Source: Thinopyrum elongatum
Taxonomy: Eukaryota > Streptophyta > Magnoliopsida > Poales > Poaceae
DNA: 64,000 bases
NCBI GenBank assembly: GCA_011799875.1
Contig: CM022301.1
Span: forward strand, 320,434,929 to 320,498,928
Direction: 5' to 3'
The notes under the pieces are model-generated. The model worked only from the letters and a program-made list of their open reading frames with translations, was not told the DNA's origin and did not search any database. The translations under genes were made by a program, and so were the position numbers. The stretch's first letter is position 1. Each line of letters opens with the position of its first letter. Shown here one piece after another: positions 23,490 to 33,500 of the stretch.

Positions 23490-26021
23490 CTAATGGATAT
23501 TTTTGGAGTGGAACTGGCGGGCTTCACACTTGGTGACTAGCTCAATTGCATCTTGGAGGGCTGTGGGCCAGTAGAAGCCTTGCCGGAAAGCTTTCCCAAC
23601 CAAGGCCCTTGATCCAATGTGGGAGCCACACATACCCTTGTGTATCTCTGCCAGCAGTTCCCTTCCTTCTTCCTGGCAAATGCACTTTAGTTTCACACTG
23701 TTGGGCCTTCTTCTGTATAGCGTGTCATCAATGAACTGATACATATTGGACCTCCGGGCTACTCTTTCAGCTTCTTCTTGCTCTTCGGGAAGTTCTCCTG
23801 TTTGGAGGAAATGAACAATGTGCCGCGCCCAAGTTGGAGCCTGGGGCTCGGCAACAAGGACTAGCGGCACCTCCCTGTCGATGGGAGCGCATGCCTTGAC
23901 CGCAAAGACTGGTAGTTCGGCGGGAGGGTGTAGCTCACTGATCGAAGGGGAGTTGTTTCTGCCAAGCTCTCTGCCGGGGGCTTCGGGAAGCTCTGCCGGG
24001 AGAGGCTTGCCGGAGTTCAATTTTCTCCTCTTGCTGGCCATTGTTGCTAGGGATACGGAGGGTTGAGTTAGATGGAGAACAAAAGTCCCTAGTTCCACAG
24101 GGAGTTTTTGCGCAGCGCACTTTGACAGATGATCAGCAATGCTGTTTTCCGCACGCGGTATGTGCTCTGTTTGCAATCCGTCAAAGCGCTCCTCCAATTT
24201 TCTCACTTCCTCGACGTATGCCTCCATCAATGGGCTTTGATAATCCTTGTTCACTTGTCTCACCACCAGTTGTGAATCTCCGCGGATAATCAGCTTCTTG
24301 ATTCCCAGTTCTGTTGCAATTCTGAGCCCGGCAAGGAGCCCTTCATACTCTGCAGTATTGTTGGTAGCCTTCTCCCGGGGGAAATGCATTTGAACGATGT
24401 ACTTAAGGTGCTCCCTAGTGGGAGCAACGAGAAGCACGCCAGCTCCTGCACCTTGTAGGCAGAAGGCACCATCAAAATACATAATCCATTCTTGGGGCGC
24501 TTCCTTGCTGGGGATGACTGTCTCCAATACTTCTTCATCAGGGGTCGGCGTCCACTCCGCAATGAACTCTGCCAGTGCTCTGCTCTGAATAGTTGACATG
24601 CTTTCAAACTTCAAACCAAAGCTGGATAACTCCAAAGCCCATTCCATGATCCTGCCAGTGGCCTCGGGGTTTTGGAGTATGCGTTGCAAGGGGAAGCGGG
24701 TGACAACCATGATCTCGTGGGCTTGGAAGTAGTGGCACAGTTTCCTTGAGGCCATGATGAGGCCAAAAATCAACTTTTGCATACCAGAGTACCTCGACCT
24801 AGCCCCCTGCAGCAGGGAGCTGATGAAGTACACTGGGCGCTGCACCACCTTCTTCCTTGCCGTGATCTTGGAACTGTCTCCGCTGCCTTGCTCTTCTTGT
24901 TCTTGAACTGCATCTGACCTTGCCGGGACGGGTTCACTTTCCTCTCCAGTGGGGATGGCGGTGGCGACTGCTGCGTCATCTACCTCCTGCTGCGCCACCA
25001 GCGCTGCGCTAACCACTTGATTGGTCGCTGCTAAATATAGCAGCAACGGCTCTTGTGGTTTAGGAGCTACTAAGGTGGGAACAGAGGAAAGGTAGGTGTT
25101 CAAATCTTGTAGCGCAGCGTCCACCTCCGGGGTCCACTCCACGGGTCCTGCCTTCTTTAAGATTTTGAAGAAAGGCAAGGCACGTTCGGCGGACTTGGAA
25201 ATGAACCTGCACACCGCGGCAACACATCCAGTCAAATCCCTCACGTCTTTAACTGTCTTGGGTGCTTGTATTTGCTCGATAGCCTTGATCTTGTCGGGGT
25301 TGGCCTCTATCCCCTGATGGGACACGAAGAAGCCAAGTAGCTTGCTGGAAGGAACGCCAAACACACACTTCTCCGGGTTCAGCTTCAAGTTGATTCTGCA
25401 CAGATTTGCAAAGGTCTCTTCCAAATCCTGAATGAAAGTAACTCTGTCCTTGGTTTTGACCACTATATCATCCATGTAGGCTTCAATATTTCTGTGCAGC
25501 TGGGACTCAAAGCCAATCTGTACTGCTCTTGCAAAAGTGGATCCAGTGCTCTTCAACCCGAAGGGCATTCGTACAAAACAGTACGTGCCACATGGGGTTA
25601 TGAACGCGGTCCGCTCTTCGTCTTCCTTGGACATGAAGATCTGGTGGTATCCAGAGTAGGCATCCAGGAATGAAAGCAGGTCACACCCAGAGGTGGAATA
25701 CACAATCTGGTCGATGTGCGGCAAGGGGAACGGGTCCTTCGGGCATGCTTTGTTCAGATCTGTGAAATCTATGCAAAGCCTCCATTTCCCATTCGCCTTA
25801 CGCACTACCACATGGTTTGCTAACCATGTTGGATGCAACACTCCTCTAACCAGACCAACTGCCTCAAGTTTCTTGATCTCCTCGGCAATAAACTGCTGCC
25901 GCTCCAAAGCTTGCTTCCGGACCTTCTGCTTGACGGGCCAGGCATGTGGGCAGACAGCAAGGTGGTGCTCAATTACCTCCGTGGGAACACCGGGGATGTC
26001 AGATGGTTGCCAAGCAAACAC
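23490..26021 (-). CDS. Tat pol: RT, RNase H, second RNase H, integrase zinc finger
   Basis: An 843-codon intact frame on the - strand. The listed start is a GTG inside DVFAW, so translation is probably by fusion or frameshift with gag rather than from an internal start. Reverse transcriptase: WRLCIDFTDLNKACPKD, LSFLDAYSGYHQI and EAYMDDIVVKTK (YMDD, about 25475). RNase H: with RPVYFISSLLQGA and a linker rich in Glu and Ala. A second, archaeal-type RNase H has YFDGAFCLQGAGAGVLL, NNTAEYEGLLAGL and RGDSQLVVRQV, the Tat-lineage hallmark. Near the end comes the integrase HHCC finger, where the usual CEAC is CEARQFH. One zinc ligand is therefore lost. Confidence 0.88.
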   Translation of the reverse strand: MFAWQPSDIPGVPTEVIEHHLAVCPHAWPVKQKVRKQALERQQFIAEEIKKLEAVGLVRGVLHPTWLANHVVVRKANGKWRLCIDFTDLNKACPKDPFPLPHIDQIVYSTSGCDLLSFLDAYSGYHQIFMSKEDEERTAFITPCGTYCFVRMPFGLKSTGSTFARAVQIGFESQLHRNIEAYMDDIVVKTKDRVTFIQDLEETFANLCRINLKLNPEKCVFGVPSSKLLGFFVSHQGIEANPDKIKAIEQIQAPKTVKDVRDLTGCVAAVCRFISKSAERALPFFKILKKAGPVEWTPEVDAALQDLNTYLSSVPTLVAPKPQEPLLLYLAATNQVVSAALVAQQEVDDAAVATAIPTGEESEPVPARSDAVQEQEEQGSGDSSKITARKKVVQRPVYFISSLLQGARSRYSGMQKLIFGLIMASRKLCHYFQAHEIMVVTRFPLQRILQNPEATGRIMEWALELSSFGLKFESMSTIQSRALAEFIAEWTPTPDEEVLETVIPSKEAPQEWIMYFDGAFCLQGAGAGVLLVAPTREHLKYIVQMHFPREKATNNTAEYEGLLAGLRIATELGIKKLIIRGDSQLVVRQVNKDYQSPLMEAYVEEVRKLEERFDGLQTEHIPRAENSIADHLSKCAAQKLPVELGTFVLHLTQPSVSLATMASKRRKLNSGKPLPAELPEAPGRELGRNNSPSISELHPPAELPVFAVKACAPIDREVPLVLVAEPQAPTWARHIVHFLQTGELPEEQEEAERVARRSNMYQFIDDTLYRRRPNSVKLKCICQEEGRELLAEIHKGMCGSHIGSRALVGKAFRQGFYWPTALQDAIELVTKCEARQFHSKNIH

Positions 26022-26060
26022 ATCGACATTCGCCCGCAGGAAGGCAACGAGCGCGCTTTC

Positions 26061-28256
26061 CTATTTGTCATCGAGGGTGGCACTGATGGTAAACATACCG
26101 TCAGTGCCAGCCAGCCCTACCGGGACCTTCTTCACAGCGGGTGCAACAGCCTTGGACCTCTTGCTATTGGAACTCTCCGGCAAGTCATCAACAGGCGCAG
26201 CGCACTCCGAAGAGGTACGCTTCCCGGATTCCTTGCTGGCATCCTTGCTGACTTTCTTCTTTTTCTTGCTTTCCTTGGCGGGAGCAGTGGCTTCTGCGGC
26301 CTCTGCAGCGACTGCTTCCCGGTATATCTTATCCACGCATATGATTGCGTCTTTCTTATCTGATAGAATGGAAATGACGCCCATTGGCCCTGGTATCTTC
26401 AAAGTGTTGTAGGCATAGTGGGATGCCGCCATGAATTTGGCTAGGGCAGGGCGACCAAGGATTCCATTGTACGGCAGGGGGAGGTCAACCACATCAAACA
26501 CGATCTTCTCAGTCCGGTAGTTTAACTCCCCCCCGAATGTTGCCGGCAGTGTGATCTTCCCCTTAGGACGACTCCTGCCGGGGTTGATCCCTTGGAATGT
26601 ACCAGTAACCTTGAGCTCTTCATCTGCTATCTGGAGTTTGCTGATGACCTTTGGAGAAATAAGATTCAACCCGGTCCCGCCGTCAACCAACATCTTTGTG
26701 ACCTTGAGGTTGCGGATCGTTGGTGAAACCAACAACGGCAAACACCCTACCGCAGTAGTGCGGTCTGTGTGATCCTCCTCATCAAAGATGATGGGCATGC
26801 GGGACCACTTGAGCGGTTTCCGAGAATCTGCCGCTGGCTCCACGGCATTGACCTCATGCGCCCATCTTTTGAGTTGGCGGTGAGAGGAGTGTAAGGATGC
26901 ACCCCCGTCAATGCATAGGGCGTCAGTGGCTTTTTGGAACTCCTGCTCGCTTGTTTCCTCTTCATCTCCTTCATCACTCTCGTCCTCGCAATCCTTCTTC
27001 TCATGGCCTTTGGCGGGTTTCCCCTGATACTGAGGAGCCTTGCTAGGGTGACCTGTTCTGCTACCTCGGCCCTTCCCGCCAGTGCCATCTTGGTCTTTCT
27101 CCTTATCACACTTCTCGTACTCAGCCCTCTGCTTCTTGACGAGTTGCTCAACCTGATGACACTCCTGAAGATCGTGGCCCTTGGTCCGATGGATCTTGCA
27201 GTACGGCCCATCACTCTTCCTAGCCTTCTCGGCAGCCGCGGCTTCCCGGCAATCAGTGCACGCGGCAGCTTCCTTGCCGGGAACCCCGGTCTTGGCCTTC
27301 TTGCCAGTACTAGGTGCACTCGATCCTTCAATGGTCATCACCGCTTTATCCTTGCGCTTCTTGTTGCGCTTCTTGTTCTTCTTCTTTTGGTTGGTGGCGG
27401 CGTCGTCGTCCTCTGAGTCGATGTCGATGCCATCTTCTTCACCGGGGAGTCGTCTCCCCTCTTCTACTCGGGCACACTTATCCACCAGAGTGTATAGCTC
27501 ACTCACAGTCTTGGGCAACCAAACTTTCATTTTAGAATGTATCCGGCGGTTGCGCACGTTGGACTGGAACGCGGCTATCACAGCTGCCGGGTGGATGTCT
27601 GGAATATTCCTGTGCACCCGGCTGAACCTCTGCATGTACTTCCGCTGACTCTCTCCTTCTTTCTGCGGAAGGAGCTGCAAGTCGCTGGGCCGCCCTGGTT
27701 CTTGATGGCCGACCGTGAAGGCGCCAACAAACTCATGGCACAGGTCAGCCCAGGTCGAGATGGAATTCTCTGGCAAATGCATCAGCCAAGACCTCACATT
27801 TGGCTTGAGTGCCAAAGGGAAGTAGTTGGCGAACACCTTCTCGTCTCTTCCCCCGGCAGCTTGAACGGCGATGGTGTAGATGCTCAAGAACTGTGCCGGG
27901 TTCAATCTTCCATCATACTTCTCTGGTATTTCTGGCTTGAATGTGTGAGCAGATGGCCAACGGACTTGCCGCAGCTCGCGAGTGAATGCGGGGCACCCAA
28001 CCTCGAAAGGTAGGTACCCACCTTCACCGGGCGTGGGCTCATCGACGTCGGGGCCATTGCGCCTATCAGACTGGCGTTGCGTTTCGCGGCGTCGTTCGAT
28101 AGTGGCGTGCGTGTCTTCCCTCCGCCTGTCTTCCAGGACTTGCTGCTGGTCTCGTCGTGCTCGAGGATCGGACGAAGCCATCGATACATCATCGGGTTCT
28201 TGGTCGCGTGGCTCTGGCTGCGGTCCCTGCGCTTGCTGCCGCGGAGGGGATTGCAC
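26061..28256 (-). CDS. Tat gag and protease
   Basis: A 731-codon intact frame on the - strand. Its first listed codon is GTG and the frame is open further upstream, so the start is uncertain. Capsid region: HTFKPEIPEKYDGRLNPAQF and LMHLPENSISTWADLCHEF (about 27950-27730). A basic KKKNKKRNKKRKDK stretch follows, then a Tat-type zinc motif YCKIHRTKGHDLQECHQ (about 27200). Protease: TKMLVDGGTGLNLISPKV (about 26700-26650), with DGGTG as the active-site motif, and YNGILGRPALAKF. It ends 40 bp before the pol frame, so pol expression would need readthrough or frameshifting, or one change has separated the two frames. Confidence 0.88.
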   Translation of the reverse strand: MQSPPRQQAQGPQPEPRDQEPDDVSMASSDPRARRDQQQVLEDRRREDTHATIERRRETQRQSDRRNGPDVDEPTPGEGGYLPFEVGCPAFTRELRQVRWPSAHTFKPEIPEKYDGRLNPAQFLSIYTIAVQAAGGRDEKVFANYFPLALKPNVRSWLMHLPENSISTWADLCHEFVGAFTVGHQEPGRPSDLQLLPQKEGESQRKYMQRFSRVHRNIPDIHPAAVIAAFQSNVRNRRIHSKMKVWLPKTVSELYTLVDKCARVEEGRRLPGEEDGIDIDSEDDDAATNQKKKNKKRNKKRKDKAVMTIEGSSAPSTGKKAKTGVPGKEAAACTDCREAAAAEKARKSDGPYCKIHRTKGHDLQECHQVEQLVKKQRAEYEKCDKEKDQDGTGGKGRGSRTGHPSKAPQYQGKPAKGHEKKDCEDESDEGDEEETSEQEFQKATDALCIDGGASLHSSHRQLKRWAHEVNAVEPAADSRKPLKWSRMPIIFDEEDHTDRTTAVGCLPLLVSPTIRNLKVTKMLVDGGTGLNLISPKVISKLQIADEELKVTGTFQGINPGRSRPKGKITLPATFGGELNYRTEKIVFDVVDLPLPYNGILGRPALAKFMAASHYAYNTLKIPGPMGVISILSDKKDAIICVDKIYREAVAAEAAEATAPAKESKKKKKVSKDASKESGKRTSSECAAPVDDLPESSNSKRSKAVAPAVKKVPVGLAGTDGMFTISATLDDK

Positions 28257-28586
28257 CGTGGGGGTGGCCCCTTCGGTACGGCCAGCGGCTCGGGCTGTTG
28301 TTGCCGCCTGCGAAGGCCATGATGGGCCCGCTCGCTATGATCCTCCCGCCTCGGCGAAACCAATCAGGCTCTGAATGGTGGCTCTCCACTCATCCATCTG
28401 ATCAGCCACCGACGGAAATCTCAACAGGAGTTGGGCCCACGCCATGGCCTCTGAAGCAGTGCTCGGCATGGATGACGATGTAGACCGTAACGTCGCCAGG
28501 CTTCTGACGGTGCCGGTAGTGGCAGCGCCGTGCTCTCGTCGCCGTGAGCCAGTCGCCAGGGTGGCGTGGTGACGAGATGGTTGTGC

Positions 28587-29009
28587 TTAGGGATCGGCGG
28601 CTCCGTTCGGCGCATCGGCTTGGCCAGCCCGTTCCGAGGGTGGCGCGTGCCTTGTGGCCGCACCCGCAGCGGGGGCGGCCGGAGGGTTGCGGTTCGCCCC
28701 AGGGCGAGCGCCACCGCTGTGGGTGCATCCTTCGGTGGGGCGGAGAGGCGCAGACAGGGTGATCTCTCCACCCGCACCTTGTGGAGCGTGGCCGCTGGGA
28801 AGTTGTTGGCGCTGTCCTTCTCTGGTGCCTCCCGCTCCCGTTTCGGCCATAGGGGAGGTGGTGATGACGCCGCCTGCGCTGGCCACGTCCCCCGCAGCAT
28901 CCACATCCCTGTGCGCCCCCGTAGCCCCCATGACGTCGGCGGCCGCGTGCGAAGGGGCCTTCGAGGTGGACGGGTGAGCTGCGGCACCGGGTTTCTTCTT
29001 GGGCGCCAT
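28587..29009 (-). CDS. N-terminal low-complexity part of the Tat polyprotein
   Basis: From an ATG at 29009 on the - strand (MAPKKKPGAAAHPSTSKAP), about 80 bp past the primer site, a frame rich in Ala, Gly and Pro runs to 28587. It lies where the Tat polyprotein is expected to begin. The frame does not join 26061-28256 directly. The 330 bp between hold further open frames on the - strand, consistent with one or two small indels. No domain is recognised. Confidence 0.5.
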   Translation of the reverse strand: MAPKKKPGAAAHPSTSKAPSHAAADVMGATGAHRDVDAAGDVASAGGVITTSPMAETGAGGTREGQRQQLPSGHAPQGAGGEITLSAPLRPTEGCTHSGGARPGANRNPPAAPAAGAATRHAPPSERAGQADAPNGAADP

Positions 29010-29088
29010 GGATGATGAAGCCGTCGATGAAGAAAATGATGATGAAGATGACGCGCTGCGTACGCTCTCGGGTTCCCACAAGCGCTTC

Positions 29089-29106
29089 CCCCTACCTGGC
29101 GCGCCA
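29089..29106 (-). other. Primer-binding site of the first Tat copy
   Basis: On the - strand TGGCGCGCCAGGTAGGGG, four bases from the LTR end. The related element at 42942-50401 has TGGCGTGCCAGGTAGGGG in the same place. Confidence 0.85.
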
Positions 29107-29110
29107 AAGA

Positions 29111-30081
29111 TGTCGTGGGAAAACATGGCCACCTATGGGGCCATCGGCCCCTTGTGGTTCGGCAGTGGGGAAGGACGCATTGCACAAAGAGCGGAGGGCG
29201 TGGAGCAGCACGACAGCGATCACACGGGCAGTTTTTACCCAGGTTCGGGCCACCACGAGGCGTAAAACCCTACTCCTGCTTTGGTGGATTGATGAGAGGA
29301 CCGAGGTGGAGACGCGGCGCTCTAGCCCGGCAGGGTCGCCTCGGGGCGAGAGCAACTACGCGCGTATGAGTATACAAGGGTCCGAATCCTTTCTAAGGTT
29401 GCCATGGCCCTCCTTTCATAGATCAAGGGGTCACCACAATGGCAAATCAGTCATTGCGTACTGATTAGATAGCAAACAGTGCTATCATACCTAACTCTGC
29501 AGACAGGACAGAGCGCATTAAATGCGCTGCTTAGTGTCACATCGTAGCGTAGCCCGGCAAGCCTTGTCGTGCCGGTCGGTCACCTTCTCGCCTGCCTGCG
29601 TGACACATCCCTGGACGGGTGTCACTTGGAGGTGATTTCCTCTGGAAGTGGCCACCATCGCACCGATCGATGACCTGCGTTGCTGTGAGGTGGAGTGGTG
29701 GAGCCTTGGCGGGGTGTCAATAGCGGCCACTTAGCCACTTGGGGGCTCGACATCGCACCGATCGATGACCTGTGTTGCTGTGAGGTGGAGCGGTGGAGCC
29801 TTGGCGGGGTAATCCGCCCTCGGCGCCCCCGGCAAGCCTGCCGGGGCAATCTGGAGACTTGTCTTCGGGGCAACCTCGTCCCCACCAGGCTCGCCTGCCC
29901 GGCAAGGGAGGTTTTTCCTTAGTGGTATCTTGCTCCTTTGGTTGGTCTTGATCTTCTTGATCCGCCCTTTGATTTCTCAAAGAGCTGATCTCTTCTGCTT
30001 GGTCTTGTCTTGGACGCTGCAACCTTGTTCTCGAGCCTGTGTACAGTCTGGGCAACACACCTAGGGTTTGTTGCACCGACA
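29111..30081 (-). repeat. 5' LTR of the first Tat copy, with an internal duplication
   Basis: 971 bp, longer than its 917-bp partner. Nearly identical 60-bp stretches at 29656-29715 and 29751-29810 (both starting catcgcaccgatcgatgacc) show a local tandem duplication that the other LTR lacks. Confidence 0.9.
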
Positions 30082-30086
30082 GCAAG

Positions 30087-31232
30087 TGTCACTCCGAAGT
30101 TTATGGAGGACACCATGCTGGAGATAGAACTGCACACAAGGTATTACAATCTGGTTTTTATTGGCCTACTCTCTTCAAATATGCTCGTAAGTATGTCTTG
30201 TCTTGTGATGAATGCCAGAGAATTGGTAATATTAGTAGACACCAGGAAATGCCTATGAATTATTCACTTGTTATTGAACCATTTGATGTTTGGGGATTTG
30301 ATTATATGGGACCTTTTCCTTCCTCCAATGGGTATACACATATTTTGGTTGCTGTTGATTTTGTTACTAAGTGGGTAGAAGCTATTCCAACTAGTAGTGC
30401 TGATCATAACACCTCCATTAAAATGCTTAAAGAAGTTATTTTCCCGAGGTTTGGAGTCCCTAGATATTTAATGACTGATGGTGGTTCACACTTTATTCAT
30501 GGTGCTTTCCGTAAATTGCTTGCTAAGTATGATGTCAACCATAGAATTGCATCTCCTTATCATCCTCAGTCTAGTGGTCAAGTAGAATTGAGTAACCGAG
30601 AAATAAAGTTGATCTTGCAAAAGACTGTTAATAGATCTAGAAAGAATTGGTCTAAGAAACTTGATGATGCATTATGGGCTTATAGAACAGCTTATAAAAA
30701 CCCTATGGGTATGTCTCCATATAAAATGGTTTATGGAAAGGCATGCCACTTACCTCTCGAACTAGAACATAAAGCTTATTGGGCAATTAAAGAGCTCAAC
30801 TATGATTTCAAACTTGCCGGTGAGAAGAGGTTATTTGACATTAGCTCACTTGATGAATGGAGAACCCAAGCCTATGAGAGTGCTAAGTTGTTTAAACAAA
30901 AAGTTAAAAGATGGCATGACAAAAGGATACAAAAGCGTGAATTTAATGTAGGTGACCTTATCTTGCTATACAACTCTCGTTTAAGATTTTTTGCAGGAAA
31001 GCTTCTCTCTAAATGGGAAGGTCCTTATATTATCGAGGAGGTTTACCGCTCCGGTGCCATCAAAATTAACAACGCCGAAGGCATCAACCCGAAGGTGGTA
31101 AACGGTCAAAGAATCAAACATTATATCTCAGGTACTCCCATAAATGTTGAGACTAATATTATTAATACCATAACCCCGGAGGAGTACATAAGGGAAACTT
31201 TTCAGAATGTTCCAGACTCCGAAAAGGAATAG
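30087..31232 (+). pseudogene. Athila integrase (3' part of pol)
   Basis: Continues the pol cut at 20400 after the Tat element and its GCAAG duplication. It starts with the HHCC finger end ([12 protein letters not shown]), then catalytic Asp in [12 protein letters not shown], Asp in [11 protein letters not shown] and Glu near [13 protein letters not shown]. The C-terminus has [12 protein letters not shown] and ends at the TAG at 31230-31232. The frame is open for 382 codons, so this part itself is undamaged, but the gene as a whole is split. Confidence 0.92.
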
Positions 31233-31558
31233 GTATGTGGTATGGTAAGTAAACTGACTCCAAAACTTTTCCAATGGCAATTTTACTCCGTTTTGGAATA
31301 TTTAAAAAATTAGGAAAATTAAAAGTAGTCCGAAAGGTACACAAGGAGGCGACAAGCCCTGGGGGCGCGCCCTACCCCCTTGGGCGCGCCTCCCTGGCTT
31401 GTGGTCACCTCGTGTGCCCTCCGAACTCCGTTTTCTTGTAGTATACTCCTTATGGTTGGTAAAAATTCATTATATAATCTCCCGAAGGTTTTGACCACCA
31501 TACCACGGCAAAATCCTCTACTCTTGTTTCGTGCTGTTTTCCTGGCATATCTGAAAAT

Positions 31559-31951
31559 ATGCCGTCTCAAGATTCGGAGGGAGAGAGCTATGTCGCTGAT
31601 TTCATTGCCAACCCAAAGGTTTATGGGGAGGTGGAGCATTATGGCTGGACTACAGAGGAGGAGGAAGACTCCGACATGGAGAGAACAAGGGATGATAGTT
31701 CTGACGAAGATGAAGATCCACTACCTCAACCCGGCGATATGCATGTGGAATTCAAGAAGTCAAGCCTTCCTAAGGTCCAATCTATCCCACCATGTTTTTT
31801 GTAGGACAGCAAGGCGGCCTTATGCAAAAATATAATGAGACTAGAGCTCGAGAATGAGGATCTGAGGAAGGAAAATTTTAGCCTTAGACGCAAGCTGGAG
31901 AAGAAGAATGCAACAACTCCATCATCACCACCTCCGAAGAAAGAGACCTAA
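31559..31951 (+). pseudogene. Small acidic coiled-coil ORF downstream of Athila integrase
   Basis: From ATG 31559 the frame runs 130 codons to TAA 31949-31951, with one in-frame TAG at 31802-31804 (codon 82). The first part is acidic (TTEEEEDSDMERTRDDSSDE). The part after the TAG is a heptad-like coiled coil (RLELENEDLRKENFSLRRKL) followed by PSSPPPKKET. Frame continuity past the TAG suggests that a single Trp or Gln codon mutated. The place between integrase and 3' LTR is where some Athila elements carry an extra gene, but this peptide has no visible signal peptide or membrane span and so is not env-like. Function unknown. Confidence 0.55.
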
Positions 31952-33487
31952 ATACATGGGTATGGGCACTCCCCTTGGCAACTGCCAAGCCTGGGGGAGG
32001 TGCCCCGGTATCGTATCACCATCACATCTTTACCTTTATCATTTTTATTATTTCGATCCTTTTGATTATATCTCGGTTTAGTAGAATAAAGTTTTAGTGT
32101 GATCTAGCTTTGAGTTTTGCTTTGTGTTCCCTCTATGTAATCGAGTCCGAGAGTTATAATAAAGATTAGTTTTGAGTTGAGGGCTTTACTTTCTTGCTAT
32201 GATCATGAGAAAAAGAAATAAAGAATGAAAGAAATAAAAAGATTATATAATGATCTTATGGGAAGTGATGACTTCACATATAAGAAGTATGTCGCATGAA
32301 ACTTGTTGTTAGTTGACAAACATAGTTTTGGTCATTGTTGTAATTAATAGGAAGTAATAAAGAAAGAGAGGTCTCACATATAAATATACTATCTTGGACA
32401 TCTTTTGTGATTGTGAGCACTCATTAAAATATTATATGCTAAAAGGTTGATGTTGGACAAGGAAGAAAACATAATGGGTTATGCTTCTTTATATCCGAAT
32501 AGAAGTTATATTGTCATGGATCCTCCAACATGTTGAGCTTGCTTATCATCCTATGCTAGCCAAATCTTTTGCACCAAGTAGAGATACTACTTGTGCCTCC
32601 AAAATCCCTCAACCCAGTTTTGCCATGAGAGTCCACCATACCTACCTATGGATTGAGTAAGATCCTTCAAGTAAGATATCATCGGTGCAAGCAATAAAAA
32701 TTGCTCTCTAAATATGTATGATCTTTTAGTGTGAGGAAAATAACCTTTATATGAACTTGTGATATGGAAGAAATAAAAGCAACATACTGCATAATAAAGT
32801 TCTTTATCACAAGCGGCAATATAAAGTGACGTTCTTTCGCACTAAGATTTTGTGCATCCAACCATGAAAGCGCATGACAACCTCTGCTTCCCTCTGCGAA
32901 GGGCCTATCTTTTATTTACCCTCTACCTTAATGCAAGAGTCTTGATGATCATCACCTATTCTTTTTACACTTTTTCTTTTTGGCAAGCACTATATGTTGG
33001 GGGGAGATCCAGATATATATATCCACTCGGATGTAGATATTCATAAACTATTATTGTTGACATTACCCTTGAGGTAAAAGGTTGGGAGGCGAAACCATAA
33101 GCCCCTATCTTTCTCTGTGTCCAATTGAAACTTTGATCTCATAAGTATCGCGTGAGTGGTAGCAATTATGAAAGACTAAATGATAGTTGAGTATGTGAAC
33201 TTGCTGAAAAACTCTTATATTGACACTTTCCTACGTTATGATAAATTGCAATTGCTCCAATGAATGAGATAATAGTTTGTTAGTTTTCAATAAAGTTCTT
33301 GTTCCATACTTTACCTTGTGAATGAATTGTTACTTTAGCATAAGAAATTATATGACAATATATGTTGCTGTTCTAAAGATGATCATGACGCCTTCATGTC
33401 CGTATTTTATTTTATCAACACCTCTATCTCTAAACATGTGGACATGATTATCGATTTCGGCTTCCGCTTGAGGACAAGCGAGGTTTA
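31952..33487 (+). other. Non-coding 3' region of the first Athila copy
   Basis: About 1.5 kb of AT-rich sequence without a credible gene, ending in the purine-rich tract GCTTGGAGGAGT (33489-33500) directly before the 3' LTR, the likely polypurine tract. 31233-31558 is likewise non-coding. Confidence 0.75.
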
Positions 33488-33500
33488 AGCTTGGAGGAGT

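Larger units (their letters stand above)
20401..30081 (-). mobile_element. Tat-lineage Gypsy retrotransposon (first Tat copy)
   Basis: LTRs at 20401-21317 and 29111-30081 read, on the - strand, from TGTCGGTGCAACAAACC to TTTTCCCACGACA. The 5-bp duplication is a perfect GCAAG (20396-20400 and 30082-30086). It is inserted in the Athila pol, antisense to it. The primer site has the TGGCGCGCCAGGTAGGGG form. Pol has both a normal RNase H and a second archaeal-type RNase H, a hallmark of the Tat lineage. Its frames are the longest intact ones in the window, suggesting that it is among the youngest insertions. Confidence 0.93.

Noticed and set aside
25693..28380. Long + strand frames opposite the Tat gag and pol (up to 239 codons)
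   Set aside because: Shadow frames of GC-rich coding sequence on the - strand. Unlike the B3 frame, they show no domain and no promoter-like start.
28421..29185. Several overlapping - and + strand frames of 150-254 codons near the first Tat 5' end
   Set aside because: Arg/Pro/Gly-rich translations of GC-rich sequence in competing frames. Only the frame with the ATG at 29009 was kept, with modest confidence.
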